Under the pieces are notes generated by a model, which worked only from the letters and a program-made list of their open reading frames with translations, had not been told where the DNA came from and did not search any database. Shown piece by piece: positions 44,269-55,273 of a stretch of DNA of 64,000 nucleotides (position 1 is its first letter; every line of letters begins with the position of its first letter). The DNA comes from Edwardsiella ictaluri ATCC 33202 (GTDB lineage: Bacteria; Pseudomonadota; Gammaproteobacteria; Enterobacterales; Enterobacteriaceae): assembly GCF_000264785.1 (NCBI RefSeq), contig NZ_AFJI01000113.1, forward strand, positions 1-64,000, in the 5' to 3' direction. Made by a program: the position numbers and the translations under genes.

Positions 44269-44528
44269 AATAACTCCCGTTAATAGTATTCAGTAGGTTA
44301 TCGAATCTTTATCTGGCGCTAACTATACGAAGTTGTCGTTTGTAAATAAAGCGTGAAGCGCCAATCAATATGATAGTCAATGCCAATCAATTGTTACAGA
44401 AAATGACCAAAAATAGCCGTTATCGACGATAAGATGTCAAAACCATAGCGTAAAATACGATTTTAGCCACCCTTATATGTGCCCATATTGTTATGAAAAT
44501 GCGCGTTTGGGAACATATTGCGCAGGCG

Positions 44529-45110
44529 CTACAGCGCCTTGGCACGCGCCTGGCGCATCATCTGTGGATAGAAGTGCCAGAACTGTGCCTCCAGACGATC
44601 GTAGTGACGCTCGATATCGCCGAATGAGCCGCTCAGCGCCGCCAGGCGGGGACGGCGCTGGGCCATGCCGCTGAGTACCCTGGCGATAAATGGCAGCTCG
44701 GCATAGCGCTGCAGCCAGCGCTCTTGCCACAGGTGTTGATTCAGCGTATGAAAGCGCGGCGGGGTCCCCTCGAGATGGGGCAGAATGGCGGTGCGGGCGT
44801 GGGCGATAAAGTCGGGCAGCGGCCGCTGCGGCTCCAGCGTTGACCAGTGGCGGGCCAGAAAATGGTCCCAGACGATATCCAGGGTAATTGGGGCGACCCG
44901 GCGATAGCCGTCGCCAAACCAGGCGCGGGCGGCGCGAACCTGCGGCAGGCTATCGGTCATGCTGTCGACGCGGCGGTGCATGCGGATTCCTGCGCAGACA
45001 TCGGCATCATAATAGGGCTTTGGATCGCCGCGGACAAAGTCGGCCAGCAGGTTACCGAGCAGCGAGCTGTCTGCCAGCGCGGCCAGGTGAAGATGGGCGA
45101 GAAAATTCAT
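44529..45110 (-). CDS. acpH: Acyl carrier protein phosphodiesterase AcpH
   Basis: The 193-residue HD-like hydrolase matches E. coli AcpH ([51 protein letters not shown]) and removes the 4'-phosphopantetheine arm from ACP. The ATG at 45110 aligns with the E. coli start; 14 upstream codons are dismissed. It diverges from queA as in E. coli, sharing a 226-bp promoter region. Confidence 0.93.
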   Translation of the reverse strand: MNFLAHLHLAALADSSLLGNLLADFVRGDPKPYYDADVCAGIRMHRRVDSMTDSLPQVRAARAWFGDGYRRVAPITLDIVWDHFLARHWSTLEPQRPLPDFIAHARTAILPHLEGTPPRFHTLNQHLWQERWLQRYAELPFIARVLSGMAQRRPRLAALSGSFGDIERHYDRLEAQFWHFYPQMMRQARAKAL

Positions 45111-45336
45111 CCGCTGAGTATACGGGAGCATGCGGCGCAGAGCCAGTGCCACCGCCGATGCGCCGGCGGCATGATCCTGTCCGCGTTGGGAGCGGCGTAC
45201 TCCGTCGCCTTCGCATGCGGGAAAGCGCCTAATTTGCCGCCGGGCGGTATCTGCGGTTGCAGCCTCTCGTCGGCGGCTCTAGACTAAGCCGTTTTTCTTC
45301 TGCGTATTACCGTCAATCATATAGTGAAACCAAACC

Positions 45337-46410
45337 ATGCGTGTGTCCGACTTTACCTTTGAACTGCCCGATGAACTGATTGCCCGCTATCCCCAGGAAC
45401 AACGCAGCGGCTGCCGCCTGCTGTCGCTGGATGGCCCGACGGGCGCGCGGCAGCACGGGGTGTTCACGGATATTGTCGATAAGCTCAATCCGGGCGATCT
45501 GCTGGTGTTCAACAACACCCGGGTGATCCCGGCGCGCCTGTTTGGCCGCAAGGCCAGCGGTGGTAAGGTCGAGGTGCTGGTCGAACGCGTACTGGATCGC
45601 ACCCGGGTTCTGGCGCACGTGCGGGCGTCCAAGGCGCCCAAGCCAGGTGCCGGACTGCTGCTGGGGGATAACGAGGATATCCGCGCCACCATGCTGGCCC
45701 GCCACGATGCCCTGTTTGAGCTGGGGTTTGACGATCCGCGCGATGTGCTGACCATCCTCAATGCAGCTGGACATATGCCGCTGCCACCCTATATCGATCG
45801 GCCGGATGAGGAGGCTGATCGCGAACTGTATCAGACCGTATACAGTTCACGTCCCGGCGCCGTGGCGGCGCCGACCGCGGGTCTGCACTTCGATCAGCCA
45901 CTGCTGGACAGACTGCGCGACAAGGGGGTTGAGATGGCCTTTGTGACCCTGCACGTCGGCGCAGGCACCTTTCAGCCGGTGCGGGTTGAGAGCATTGAAG
46001 ATCACGTGATGCACTCCGAATATGCCGAAGTCCCGCAGGAGGTTGTCGATGCCGTTCTGGCCTGTAAGGCGCGCGGTAACCGGGTGATCGCGGTCGGCAC
46101 CACCTCTGTCCGCTCGCTGGAGAGCGCGGCGGCGGCCAATAAGCAGGCGCTTATTGCGCCCTTCTTTGACGATACGCAAATCTTTATCTATCCGGGCTAT
46201 CACTATCAGGTGATTGATGCTCTGATTACCAACTTTCACCTGCCGGAGTCCACGCTGATCATGCTGGTCTCCGCGTTTGCCGGGTATCGTCACACGCTGG
46301 ATGCCTATCGCGACGCCGTGGTACAGCAATACCGTTTCTTTAGCTACGGGGATGCCATGTATATTACCCGTAACCCGCAGGCCGAGCAGGAGCAGGTGGT
46401 CTCAGCCTGA
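45337..46410 (+). CDS. queA: tRNA preQ1(34) S-adenosylmethionine ribosyltransferase-isomerase QueA
   Basis: The 357-residue protein matches QueA from its first residues ([20 protein letters not shown]) to the C-terminal region ([33 protein letters not shown]). It transfers and isomerises the ribose of AdoMet onto preQ1 in tRNA to give epoxyqueuosine, the step after Tgt. It is the first gene of the queA-tgt-yajC-secDF block, though a terminator follows it. Confidence 0.96.
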   Translation: MRVSDFTFELPDELIARYPQEQRSGCRLLSLDGPTGARQHGVFTDIVDKLNPGDLLVFNNTRVIPARLFGRKASGGKVEVLVERVLDRTRVLAHVRASKAPKPGAGLLLGDNEDIRATMLARHDALFELGFDDPRDVLTILNAAGHMPLPPYIDRPDEEADRELYQTVYSSRPGAVAAPTAGLHFDQPLLDRLRDKGVEMAFVTLHVGAGTFQPVRVESIEDHVMHSEYAEVPQEVVDAVLACKARGNRVIAVGTTSVRSLESAAAANKQALIAPFFDDTQIFIYPGYHYQVIDALITNFHLPESTLIMLVSAFAGYRHTLDAYRDAVVQQYRFFSYGDAMYITRNPQAEQEQVVSA

Positions 46411-46420
46411 TTTTTATGCG

Positions 46421-46450
46421 GCCCGCCGACGCAAGCGGCGGGCTATTTTT
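46421..46450 (+). terminator. Intrinsic terminator between queA and tgt
   Basis: An 8-bp stem GCCCGCCG/CGGCGGGC with a seven-base loop is followed by TATTTTT. Some read-through into tgt is likely; a small ATCAG/CTGAT hairpin also precedes the tgt ribosome binding site. Confidence 0.8.
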
Positions 46451-46557
46451 CGCCCGACTACGGTGGCTAACGCCGTCGGGGGCCGGTTTCCCGCCGCGTC
46501 GGGTGCGCCGGTAGGGCATGACACCATCAGACTGTTTTTCTGATGACGGAGGTTTGA

Positions 46558-47697
<1,140 letters not shown>

Positions 47698-47837
47698 TCC
47701 CGCTATCGTGCGGTATTAAGGGCAGCAGCGTAGAAAAATTAGGCCGGTCGGGAAATGGATCCTGGCCGGTTTAATGCACTTAGTGTGCTTTGGCAGTGTG
47801 TTGTTGCTATCTATAGTAATTAATGAGGGATATTTCG

Positions 47838-48170
47838 ATGAGTTTATTCATTTCTGACGCTGTTGCATCTGCAGGGGCTCCGGCGCAGGGCAGTCCGTAC
47901 TCTCTGGTGATCATGCTGGTCGTATTCGGCCTGATTTTCTATTTTATGATCCTGCGCCCGCAGCAAAAACGCACCAAGGAACATAAAAAACTGATGGACT
48001 CCATCAGCAAGGGTGATGAGGTTCTGACCAACGGTGGCCTGATTGGCCGTGTGGCTAAAGTGGCCGACACCGGCTATATCACCATTGCGCTCAATGACAC
48101 TACCGAAGTGATCATCAAACGCGATTTCGTGACCGCTGTCCTGCCGAAAGGTACGATGAAAGCGCTGTAA
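47838..48170 (+). CDS. yajC: Sec translocon accessory protein YajC
   Basis: The 110-residue protein has one N-terminal transmembrane helix (SLVIMLVVFGLIFYFMILRP) followed by a basic QQKRTKEHKK stretch and a small cytosolic domain. The ATG at 47838, eight bases after GAGGG, aligns with the E. coli start (MSxFISDAVA); a codon five earlier is not used. It associates with SecDF-YidC at the inner membrane and lies directly before secD. Confidence 0.96.
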   Translation: MSLFISDAVASAGAPAQGSPYSLVIMLVVFGLIFYFMILRPQQKRTKEHKKLMDSISKGDEVLTNGGLIGRVAKVADTGYITIALNDTTEVIIKRDFVTAVLPKGTMKAL

Positions 48171-48197
48171 TTTTCGATTTTCCCTAAGGGAACTGCC

Positions 48198-50054
48198 GTG
48201 TTAAACCGTTATCCTTTGTGGAAGTACATCATGCTGATCGTGGCGCTGGTCATCGGTCTGCTGTATGCGCTCCCTAACCTTTATGGCGAGGATCCGGCTG
48301 TTCAAATCACTGGCGCGCGCGGTGTCGCCGCCAGTGAGTCAACACTGGTCCAAGTCCGTGATGTGCTTGAAAAACAGCATATCCCCAGCAAATCCATTGC
48401 GCTGGAAAATGGTGCCATTCTGGCACGCTTTACTGATACCGACATTCAGCTGCGGGCGCGCGAAGCGCTGGTCGATACGCTGGGTGACAAATATGTCGTC
48501 GCACTCAACCTGGCGCCTGCTACCCCGAAATGGCTGGCGATGGTCGGCGCCGAGCCGATGAAGCTGGGCCTTGATCTGCGCGGTGGCGTGCATTTCCTGA
48601 TGCAGGTGGACATGGATACTGCGCTGAGCAAGCTGCAGGAACAGACCATGGATACCCTGCGCAGCGATCTGCGTGACAAAGGCATTCCTTACTCTACCAT
48701 CCGTAAACTGCCCGATCCCGCCAGCGGAGGCGTGGAGATCAACTTCCGTGACGCCGCCGCCCGCGATGCGGCCAGCGATTACCTCTCTCCGCGCCACCGG
48801 GATCTGGTCTTCAGTAACGTGGGTGACACGATGCTGAAGGCGGTGATGACGGACGATCGTCTGCGTGAGGCCCGTGAGTATGCGGTACAGCAGAACATTA
48901 ATATCCTGCGTAACCGTGTGAACCAACTGGGTGTTGCCGAACCGCTGGTACAGCGTCAGGGCGCCGATCGTATCGTGGTTGAGCTGCCGGGTATCCAGGA
49001 CACGGCGCGTGCTAAAGAGATTCTGGGTGCGACCGCGACGCTGGAGTTCCGTCTGGTCAACAGCAACGTGGATGCGCAGGCCGCCGCCAGCGGTCGCGTA
49101 CCGGGTGACTCTGAGGTCAAATATACCCGTGACGGTCGTCCGGTGGTGCTCTACAAGCGGGTGATCCTGACCGGTGACCACATCACTGATTCCACCTCCA
49201 GCCAGGATGAGTTTAACCGTCCGCAGGTTAACATCTCCCTCGACAGCGCCGGTGGCAGCGCCATGTCCAACTTCACCAAGGACAATATCGGCAAGCCGAT
49301 GGCGACCCTGTTTGTGGAATATAAGGACAGCGGCAAGAAAGACGCCAGCGGCAAGCCGATCCTGGAGAAGCAGGAAGAGGTGATCAACGTGGCGACGATC
49401 CAGTCGCGCCTGGGTAACAGCTTCCGGATTACCGGTATCGATAACCCGGCTGAGGCCCGTCAGCTCTCCCTGCTGCTGCGCGCCGGTGCGCTGATCGCAC
49501 CGATCCAGATCGTGGAGGAGCGGACCATCGGCCCAACCCTGGGAATGCAGAACATTGAGCAGGGGCTGGAAGCCTGCCTGTGGGGGCTTATCGCATCGAT
49601 CATCTTTATGGTGGTGTTCTACAAGAAATTCGGTCTGATCGCGACCACCGCACTGCTGGCTAACCTGGTGATGATCGTCGGGATTATGTCGCTGTTGCCG
49701 GGGGCCACACTGACCATGCCGGGTATTGCGGGGATCGTGCTAACCCTTGCGGTAGCGGTTGACGCCAACGTACTGATAAATGAGCGTATCAAGGAGGAGC
49801 TGCGCAACGGGCGGACCGTTCAGCAGGCGATCCATGAGGGGTATAAAGGCGCGTTTTCCAGTATTATCGATGCCAACGTGACCACGCTGATTACCGCAGT
49901 GATCCTGTACGCCGTGGGCACCGGCTCCATCAAGGGCTTTGCCATCACCACCGCTATCGGTGTGGCAACCTCGATGTTTACCGCCATTGTCGGTACCCGC
50001 GCCATTGTCAACCTGCTGTACGGCGGCAAGCGCATCAACAAGCTGTCTATCTGA
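48198..50054 (+). CDS. secD: Protein translocase subunit SecD
   Basis: The 618-residue inner-membrane protein starts at GTG ([20 protein letters not shown] as in E. coli). It has TM1, the large periplasmic P1 domain (including [20 protein letters not shown] and [12 protein letters not shown]) and five C-terminal helices with the RND-type proton motif [20 protein letters not shown]. SecDF uses the proton gradient to complete translocation of proteins through SecYEG. Three residues longer than E. coli SecD, with small differences in P1. Confidence 0.97.
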   Translation: MLNRYPLWKYIMLIVALVIGLLYALPNLYGEDPAVQITGARGVAASESTLVQVRDVLEKQHIPSKSIALENGAILARFTDTDIQLRAREALVDTLGDKYVVALNLAPATPKWLAMVGAEPMKLGLDLRGGVHFLMQVDMDTALSKLQEQTMDTLRSDLRDKGIPYSTIRKLPDPASGGVEINFRDAAARDAASDYLSPRHRDLVFSNVGDTMLKAVMTDDRLREAREYAVQQNINILRNRVNQLGVAEPLVQRQGADRIVVELPGIQDTARAKEILGATATLEFRLVNSNVDAQAAASGRVPGDSEVKYTRDGRPVVLYKRVILTGDHITDSTSSQDEFNRPQVNISLDSAGGSAMSNFTKDNIGKPMATLFVEYKDSGKKDASGKPILEKQEEVINVATIQSRLGNSFRITGIDNPAEARQLSLLLRAGALIAPIQIVEERTIGPTLGMQNIEQGLEACLWGLIASIIFMVVFYKKFGLIATTALLANLVMIVGIMSLLPGATLTMPGIAGIVLTLAVAVDANVLINERIKEELRNGRTVQQAIHEGYKGAFSSIIDANVTTLITAVILYAVGTGSIKGFAITTAIGVATSMFTAIVGTRAIVNLLYGGKRINKLSI

Positions 50055-50065
50055 GGGGTTAGGGA

Positions 50066-51034
50066 ATGGCACAAGAATATACCGTTGAACAACTTAACCA
50101 TGGGCGTAAAGTCATCGACTTTATGCGCTGGGATTACGTTGCTTTTACGCTTTCCGGGCTGTTGTTGCTGGCCTCCTGTCTGGTGATGTACGTGAAGGGC
50201 TTCAACTGGGGTCTGGACTTCACCGGCGGGACGGTGATTGAGCTGACGGTGGAAAAGGCACCGGATCTCAACGCGATGCGTGCCTCTCTGGTGAAGTCAG
50301 GCTTTGACGAGCCGGTGGTGCAGAACTTCGGCAGCAGCCGCGACATCATGATCCGCATGGCGCCGATTAGTGGCAATGAGGGGCAGGAGCTGGGTAACCG
50401 GATCGTGGCGGTGGTTGAGCAGGTCATCGATGGCAATGCTTCCGTTAAGCGTATTGAGTTCGTCGGTCCGAGCGTGGGCAGCGATCTGGCACAGGCCGGC
50501 GGCATGGCGCTGCTGGTGGCGCTGATCAGTATCCTGATCTATGTCGGCTTCCGCTTCGAGTGGCGTCTGGCCCTCGGTGCGGTGCTGGCGCTGGCGCACG
50601 ACGTGGTGATCACGCTCGGGGTGCTGTCGTTGTTCCATATCGAGATCGATCTGACCATCGTGGCGTCGCTGATGTCGGTTATCGGCTACTCGCTTAACGA
50701 CAGTATCGTGGTCTCTGACCGTATCCGCGAAAACTTCCGTAAGATCCGCCGCGGTACGCCGTATGAGATCGTGAACGTTTCGCTGACGCAGACCCTGAGC
50801 CGTACCATCATGACCTCCGCCACCACGCTGGTGGTGGTGCTGTGTCTGTACATCTTTGGCGGCGCGATGCTGAAAGGCTTCTCGCTGACCATGCTGATCG
50901 GGGTCTCTATCGGTACCGTGTCGTCTATCTATGTCGCCTCGGCACTGGCGTTGAAGCTGGGTATGAAGCGTGAGCACATGCTGCAGCAGAAAGTGGAGAA
51001 AGAGGGCGCCGATCAGCCTTCGCTGCTGCCATAA
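50066..51034 (+). CDS. secF: Protein translocase subunit SecF
   Basis: The 322-residue protein has TM1, a short periplasmic domain ([19 protein letters not shown]) and five C-terminal helices with [20 protein letters not shown] and [20 protein letters not shown]. It lies 11 bases after secD (SD GAGGGGTTAGGG) and completes the translocase pair. Its transcript ends in a strong hairpin terminator that overlaps the end of the convergent regulator gene. Confidence 0.97.
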   Translation: MAQEYTVEQLNHGRKVIDFMRWDYVAFTLSGLLLLASCLVMYVKGFNWGLDFTGGTVIELTVEKAPDLNAMRASLVKSGFDEPVVQNFGSSRDIMIRMAPISGNEGQELGNRIVAVVEQVIDGNASVKRIEFVGPSVGSDLAQAGGMALLVALISILIYVGFRFEWRLALGAVLALAHDVVITLGVLSLFHIEIDLTIVASLMSVIGYSLNDSIVVSDRIRENFRKIRRGTPYEIVNVSLTQTLSRTIMTSATTLVVVLCLYIFGGAMLKGFSLTMLIGVSIGTVSSIYVASALALKLGMKREHMLQQKVEKEGADQPSLLP

Positions 51035-51075
51035 GCGATGCGCATGGCTGCCTGGGCGGCCAGCGCAGAGGGAAT

Positions 51076-51111
51076 AATCCGCCATTACAGTCCGTAATGG
51101 CGGATTTTTTT
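51076..51111 (+). terminator. secF terminator, overlapping the 3' end of the convergent regulator gene
   Basis: A perfect 13-bp stem (51076-51088 with 51094-51106, five-base loop) is followed by a T-run to 51111. The minus-strand regulator gene stops at 51085, so its last nine codons or so are read through this structure. Confidence 0.93.
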
Positions 51112-52461
51112 ATACAGCGTACCGCGAGAGATCCCCAGCACCTGGGCGATGCGGGTCTTATTAGCGCGGTAGCGCTGCATCAGGGCCCATATTTGGCGCC
51201 GCTCCCAGGCGGCATAGCTATCTGCCTGTCCGTCTGCAGGCGGTGTATCCGGCAGGTCAAGGTCAGGGGGAAGATCAGCGCAGCGTAGGATATTGCCATC
51301 CGCAAAGTTAATTCCCCACTCAATAACATTGCGCAACTGACGGATATTGCCCGGCCACTGGCTGGCACAGAGGCGGGCCATGGCCTCCGCCTCGATGGCG
51401 GTCATGCGGCTGCCCCCCAGCGAGGTCAGAAAAAAGTGGGCCAGCAGCGGGATATCCTGCGGGCGCTGGCGCAGTGGCGGCAGCGTGATGGGAATGACAT
51501 TCAGCCGGTAATAGAGATCCTGGCGGAAGGTGTGTTCCCGTACCATCTGTGCCAGATCACGGTTGGTTGCAGTGATGATGCGGACATCGATGGGTATCCC
51601 CCGGGTATCGCCCAGACGTACCACTGTGCGCTCCTCCAGTACCCGCAGCAGAATGGCCTGGGCATCCAATGGCAGCTCCCCGACCTCATCCAGCAGGAGT
51701 GTCCCGCCATGGGCGGATTCGAAGACACCGCTGGCACCCCCGCGCCGTGCGCCGGTAAAGGCTCCATCGCGGTAACCGAAGAGCTCACTGCTGATGAGCC
51801 CTGCCGGTATGGCGCTGCAGTTAATGGCAATAAAGGGGTGCCCTGCGCGTGGGCTGTGGCGGTGAATGGCCCGGGCAAACAGCTCCTTACCTGTGCCGCT
51901 TTCACCGTTCAGCATGATGGAACTGTTACCTCCCGCCACACGCAGCATGATATCCCGGGCACGCAAGAAGGCAGGAGACTGTCCTATCAGTCCATCCTGT
52001 ATCGCCGGGGTGTCCGGGGATAAGGTGTGCCGCACCGGAGAAAGACGGCGCCGAAAGTGGTGCATCATCAGTAAAAATACCGGGGAGTACAGATGCGCCG
52101 GCAACAGAATGCACAGAATATAGGCCCCGCCTTGGGAAGGCGTATGCAGCCAGGCATAACTGGCCCAGTCCCGCAGGCAGGCAAGATGATGCTCTTCCGG
52201 GCTGAGCCAGGCAACCGGATGACCGGGAACCACCCGGGCGGCTGCGGTGGCTGCGGTGGTTTCCGGCAGCCATGCTCCGGGCTGAAAGTCGATGCCTACC
52301 GTATGAAGCAGGTGTAAATCAGGGCACATAATCGCGATGCCGGCTCCCATGGCGCTCATCTGCGCCAGCCATTCGCGCAGCAGGCTATCGGTCAGCAACG
52401 ACGACAGAGCCGTCGCATTTTTACAGGAGCTGAATGCGTGGTCGGTGGTGGTATCAGGCAT
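51085..52461 (-). CDS. Sigma54-dependent transcriptional activator of the accessory cluster
   Basis: The 458-residue bacterial enhancer-binding protein has an N-terminal sensory region of about 150 residues that resembles a small GAF-like domain, an AAA+ domain with Walker A GESGTGKE (186-193), the sigma54-contact loop GAFTGA (233-238) and Walker B LLLDE, and a C-terminal Fis-type helix-turn-helix (NKTRIAQVLGISRGTLYKKI). It lacks a receiver domain, so it probably senses a small molecule directly. It is last in the minus-strand cluster, 161 bp after the transporter gene, with its own possible promoter. It is the obvious activator of the -24/-12 promoters at 56876 and 57092. Confidence 0.92.
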   Translation of the reverse strand: MPDTTTDHAFSSCKNATALSSLLTDSLLREWLAQMSAMGAGIAIMCPDLHLLHTVGIDFQPGAWLPETTAATAAARVVPGHPVAWLSPEEHHLACLRDWASYAWLHTPSQGGAYILCILLPAHLYSPVFLLMMHHFRRRLSPVRHTLSPDTPAIQDGLIGQSPAFLRARDIMLRVAGGNSSIMLNGESGTGKELFARAIHRHSPRAGHPFIAINCSAIPAGLISSELFGYRDGAFTGARRGGASGVFESAHGGTLLLDEVGELPLDAQAILLRVLEERTVVRLGDTRGIPIDVRIITATNRDLAQMVREHTFRQDLYYRLNVIPITLPPLRQRPQDIPLLAHFFLTSLGGSRMTAIEAEAMARLCASQWPGNIRQLRNVIEWGINFADGNILRCADLPPDLDLPDTPPADGQADSYAAWERRQIWALMQRYRANKTRIAQVLGISRGTLYKKIRHYGL

Positions 52462-52540
52462 GGGGTCTGCTCCAGGAAATTATCCTAGGCAGCAGAGTAG
52501 CAAAGGCATTGTGGGGAGCAGTAGTGCTTTTTGGCTGCTT

Positions 52541-52571
52541 TATGATCGCCGCTACGCAGAGGGCGATCATA
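52541..52571. repeat. 10-bp perfect inverted repeat between transporter and regulator genes
   Basis: TATGATCGCC and GGCGATCATA are separated by 11 bases. No T-run follows on the minus strand. A GAATGCATTC palindrome lies at 52598-52607. These could be an mRNA processing site or operators in the regulator's promoter. Confidence 0.6.
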
Positions 52572-52622
52572 AATTTTGCAATAAAATATAATGTATTGAA
52601 TGCATTCTTGCGGTCTATTCAA

Positions 52623-53822
52623 TCACGGAGTCCGCTGCCGCTTTTGCAGCCATAGCATACCGGCAATGCTGATCAGGGCGATAATGATGATGGCGTAGTA
52701 GGCCTGGGCGTAGGAGCCGGATCGTTCGTAGGCCTGCGCCGCAATGCGTGGAAAAATCAGGCTGCCGCTCGCCGGTCCCAGCAGGTACAGAATGCCGTAG
52801 TTGACGCCCAGATGCTTACTGCCCCACAGCTCGGAGATCATGGCCGGATAGACGGCGTAGGAGCCGCCCCAGCACAGGGCAAAGGTGGCGCAGCCGCCCA
52901 TGAAGAGCAGCCAGGTATCGGCGCGCATCAGCGCCAGGGCGCCGAGGCAGTAGAGGGCAAAGATGGCAGCCTGACAGGTAAACCGGCCGAAGCGGTCAGA
53001 GAGCGCCCCCCATAGCAGGCGCCCGGCCAGATTGAAAAAGGCGAAGACGGTGACCGTTGAGGCGGCATCGGTCACGTCCCACCCCAGCTGATTGACTGCG
53101 ATAGCGACTGAGTGGCCCACCATCACCGCGCCGGAACCGACGGCCAGGCTAAAGGTAGGGAACACTACGTAGAACGCTGGGTCGCGTACCATTCCCCGGG
53201 GAGGAATCTCGGGAGCGCTGAGAGGGACAGGGGTATTCTCTCGCCCTCTCCCCGACGGTTGATAGCCGACGGGAGGCGCGGAGAGAAACAGCGCCAGCAG
53301 TACCATGGTCAGCAGGAAGATCAGGGCCGACAGCGCATAGAATGCGGTGGGGTGGCTCGGGTCGAAGTAGGCCATGGCGATTGGCTTCCAGAGGAAGGGG
53401 CCCAGCGATGCAAAGGCGACGATCGTACCACCGGCCAGCCCCTTTTTATCCGGAAACCAGCGTACTACGTTGACCACGCAATTGGTGTAGATAAAGCCAT
53501 CGGCAATTCCTGCCAGGATCCCTGCGGTGAGATACAGGTGCCACATCTGGGTTGCGAAGGAGGCCAGATACCAGGCCAGTGCCCACAGCGCGCAGCCAGC
53601 GCCGATGACGATACGCGGCCCGAACCTGTCCATCATGCGCCCGGCGAAGGGGGCCGTAAGGCCAATAAAGATCAGCAGCAGCGAATAGACCAGCACAACC
53701 TGGGATATGGTGGCACCAGGGATGTAGGCTAACAGCGGCTGCTGGAACAGACTCCAGATATTGATATAGGACACCTGGCACAGAATAACCCCTGAGGCCA
53801 GTAAAATAAGCCAGCGTTGCAT
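52623..53822 (-). CDS. MFS transporter, OFA (oxalate/formate antiporter-like) type
   Basis: The 399-residue protein has 12 predicted transmembrane helices. The loop between helices 2 and 3 reads FAGRMMDRFGPRIVI and the matching loop of the second half reads LLWGALSDRFGRF, both major-facilitator signatures; NCVVNVVRWFPDKKGLAGG is typical of the OFA branch. Such proteins exchange or import small organic acids. It follows the EthD genes by 37 bases in the same operon, so it probably imports the pathway substrate or exports its product. The substrate is not predictable. Confidence 0.85.
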   Translation of the reverse strand: MQRWLILLASGVILCQVSYINIWSLFQQPLLAYIPGATISQVVLVYSLLLIFIGLTAPFAGRMMDRFGPRIVIGAGCALWALAWYLASFATQMWHLYLTAGILAGIADGFIYTNCVVNVVRWFPDKKGLAGGTIVAFASLGPFLWKPIAMAYFDPSHPTAFYALSALIFLLTMVLLALFLSAPPVGYQPSGRGRENTPVPLSAPEIPPRGMVRDPAFYVVFPTFSLAVGSGAVMVGHSVAIAVNQLGWDVTDAASTVTVFAFFNLAGRLLWGALSDRFGRFTCQAAIFALYCLGALALMRADTWLLFMGGCATFALCWGGSYAVYPAMISELWGSKHLGVNYGILYLLGPASGSLIFPRIAAQAYERSGSYAQAYYAIIIIALISIAGMLWLQKRQRTP

Positions 53823-53859
53823 AGCACCTCCCTGTCGGTGTGTCGTACGGTGGATCCAG

Positions 53860-54528
53860 TTAGGGAATGATCCGCTCTTGTTCTACGAGATAGGTCGAGA
53901 CGGCCTGTAGGAAGCTGTGGGCATGGCGCTGCGCCCGTTGTCCGGCTTCTGATGCGAAATCGGCCTCTAGGGCCGCCAGGTCATCGAAGTAGAGTTCGAC
54001 AATGCCGTCAATGGCGACCTCATCGTAGGCACAGGGACGTCCTGCGACGCAGCGCCCCAGGATCAGGCTTTGCTGATAGCCCCGTACCCCCTTAAAATTA
54101 CGGACATAATCACCGTGTATATCCCACCACTCATGGCGGAACTGTTGGGGCGTCATCTCCGGGCGCCGCTGAATAAAAGAGATGCGTTTGAGCAGTGAGG
54201 GGATATTGCTTGGCATGGGGATAATGCTGTTTTTGAGCGTGATCAGGCGGATTGGTTGGTGGGCCGGGCCGATCTCACCCATTAGCGATTGCAGTGCCGG
54301 GGTGTCGTAAGCCTGCATCACTTGAAACAGATCATCGCACGCCATCTCCATAAAAAGATCGGCATCAATGGGGCAGCGTGGGAAGTCGACGCCGCGCTGC
54401 GCGGCGTCTATCACGCGGTGGCGAATCAGATGACGTAGCTTAGGAAGAGGCTGCACGGGGATCTCAAGGTTAAGATGATCGGGTGTTGACAGATGGCTGC
54501 TCGTGATCAATTCCCAGCAGGTAATCAT
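53860..54528 (-). CDS. EthD-domain protein with degenerate first repeat
   Basis: The 222-residue protein contains a recognisable C-terminal EthD/dimeric alpha-beta barrel unit (LLKRISFIQRRPEMTPQQF, HEWWDIHGDYVRNFKGVRGY, DGIVELYFDDLAALEADFAS). Its N-terminal half aligns only loosely with an EthD unit. The ATG at 54528 overlaps the upstream gene's stop as ATGA, which indicates coupled translation and probably a heteromer. EthD proteins are small proteins of catabolic operons, some acting as isomerases or cyclases, many without proven activity. Confidence 0.8.
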   Translation of the reverse strand: MITCWELITSSHLSTPDHLNLEIPVQPLPKLRHLIRHRVIDAAQRGVDFPRCPIDADLFMEMACDDLFQVMQAYDTPALQSLMGEIGPAHQPIRLITLKNSIIPMPSNIPSLLKRISFIQRRPEMTPQQFRHEWWDIHGDYVRNFKGVRGYQQSLILGRCVAGRPCAYDEVAIDGIVELYFDDLAALEADFASEAGQRAQRHAHSFLQAVSTYLVEQERIIP

Positions 54529-55250
54529 TTTGTGTTCTCCAGAGGGAGGCTGTCTAAGATAGATGCGGTTTCGACGAGGAAGGTGGTCATGGTGGCGATA
54601 AAGGTCTGTCCATGGGCGGCGGTCAACGCATAGGCAGGTGAGGCAAAACTGGCTTCCAGACTGGCCAGATCGGCAAACCAAAATTCAACAATCCCGTCAT
54701 AGGGGTAGCCGTCATAAGGAACGGATACGCCATCCATCAGGCGATCCAGAATGATGTTCTGGTTATAGCCGACCACGCCGGGCATCTGTTTGACCATTTC
54801 TGCATGGGGGCCAAACCATTCTTTTTGAAAGGTTTCGGCGCTTATTCCCGTCTTGCGGCGCAGAAAGGTGATGCGTTTGAGCAAGGGGGGGGTGGGATGT
54901 CCGTCAGGCAGGGGGATGACCTCGCGTTTGAGTAAAATCAGCACCGGGCAGAATTGCGTAAACAGCGCCAGATCGCCCTGGGCGGCATCTGCTTGTGAGG
55001 TGATTCCGCGCTGCATGGCATATAAATCGTCAAACCACAGTTCGGAAAAACCGTCGGCTTTTAGCGTTTCATGCTCGTCATGGGCGAATTGGATACCGTG
55101 TTGGCGGTAATCGACGACCCGGTTTTGCTGATAGCGGCGGATCCCCGTCATGGCGCAGACGATTGGGGCGTGTACCTCACGCCAGTGGTGAAGAAACTGT
55201 TCATGGCTGAGATCCTGCCGCCGCGAAACGATCCCCATGCGTGTAATCAT
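54525..55250 (-). CDS. Tandem EthD-domain protein
   Basis: The 241-residue protein has two EthD units: residues 1-100 (ITRMGIVSRRQDLSHEQF, HWREVHAPIVCAMTGIRRYQ, DGFSELWFDDL) and 120-230 (LLKRITFLRRKTGISAETF, EWFGPHAEMVKQMPGVVGYN, DGIVEFWFADLASLEASFAS). Each unit keeps the His of the HxxH/HAPIV-type helix. Two fused units would form an intramolecular barrel dimer. It is 23 bases after the SDR gene and overlaps the next EthD gene by four bases. Confidence 0.85.
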   Translation of the reverse strand: MITRMGIVSRRQDLSHEQFLHHWREVHAPIVCAMTGIRRYQQNRVVDYRQHGIQFAHDEHETLKADGFSELWFDDLYAMQRGITSQADAAQGDLALFTQFCPVLILLKREVIPLPDGHPTPPLLKRITFLRRKTGISAETFQKEWFGPHAEMVKQMPGVVGYNQNIILDRLMDGVSVPYDGYPYDGIVEFWFADLASLEASFASPAYALTAAHGQTFIATMTTFLVETASILDSLPLENTK

Positions 55251-55273
55251 GATGCGATCTCCATCGTTGAGGG

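Noticed and set aside
44300-44420. Possible OxyR site upstream of the peroxiredoxin gene
   Set aside because: GATAG and AATC fragments occur, but the four-element ATAG spacing of OxyR sites is not met.
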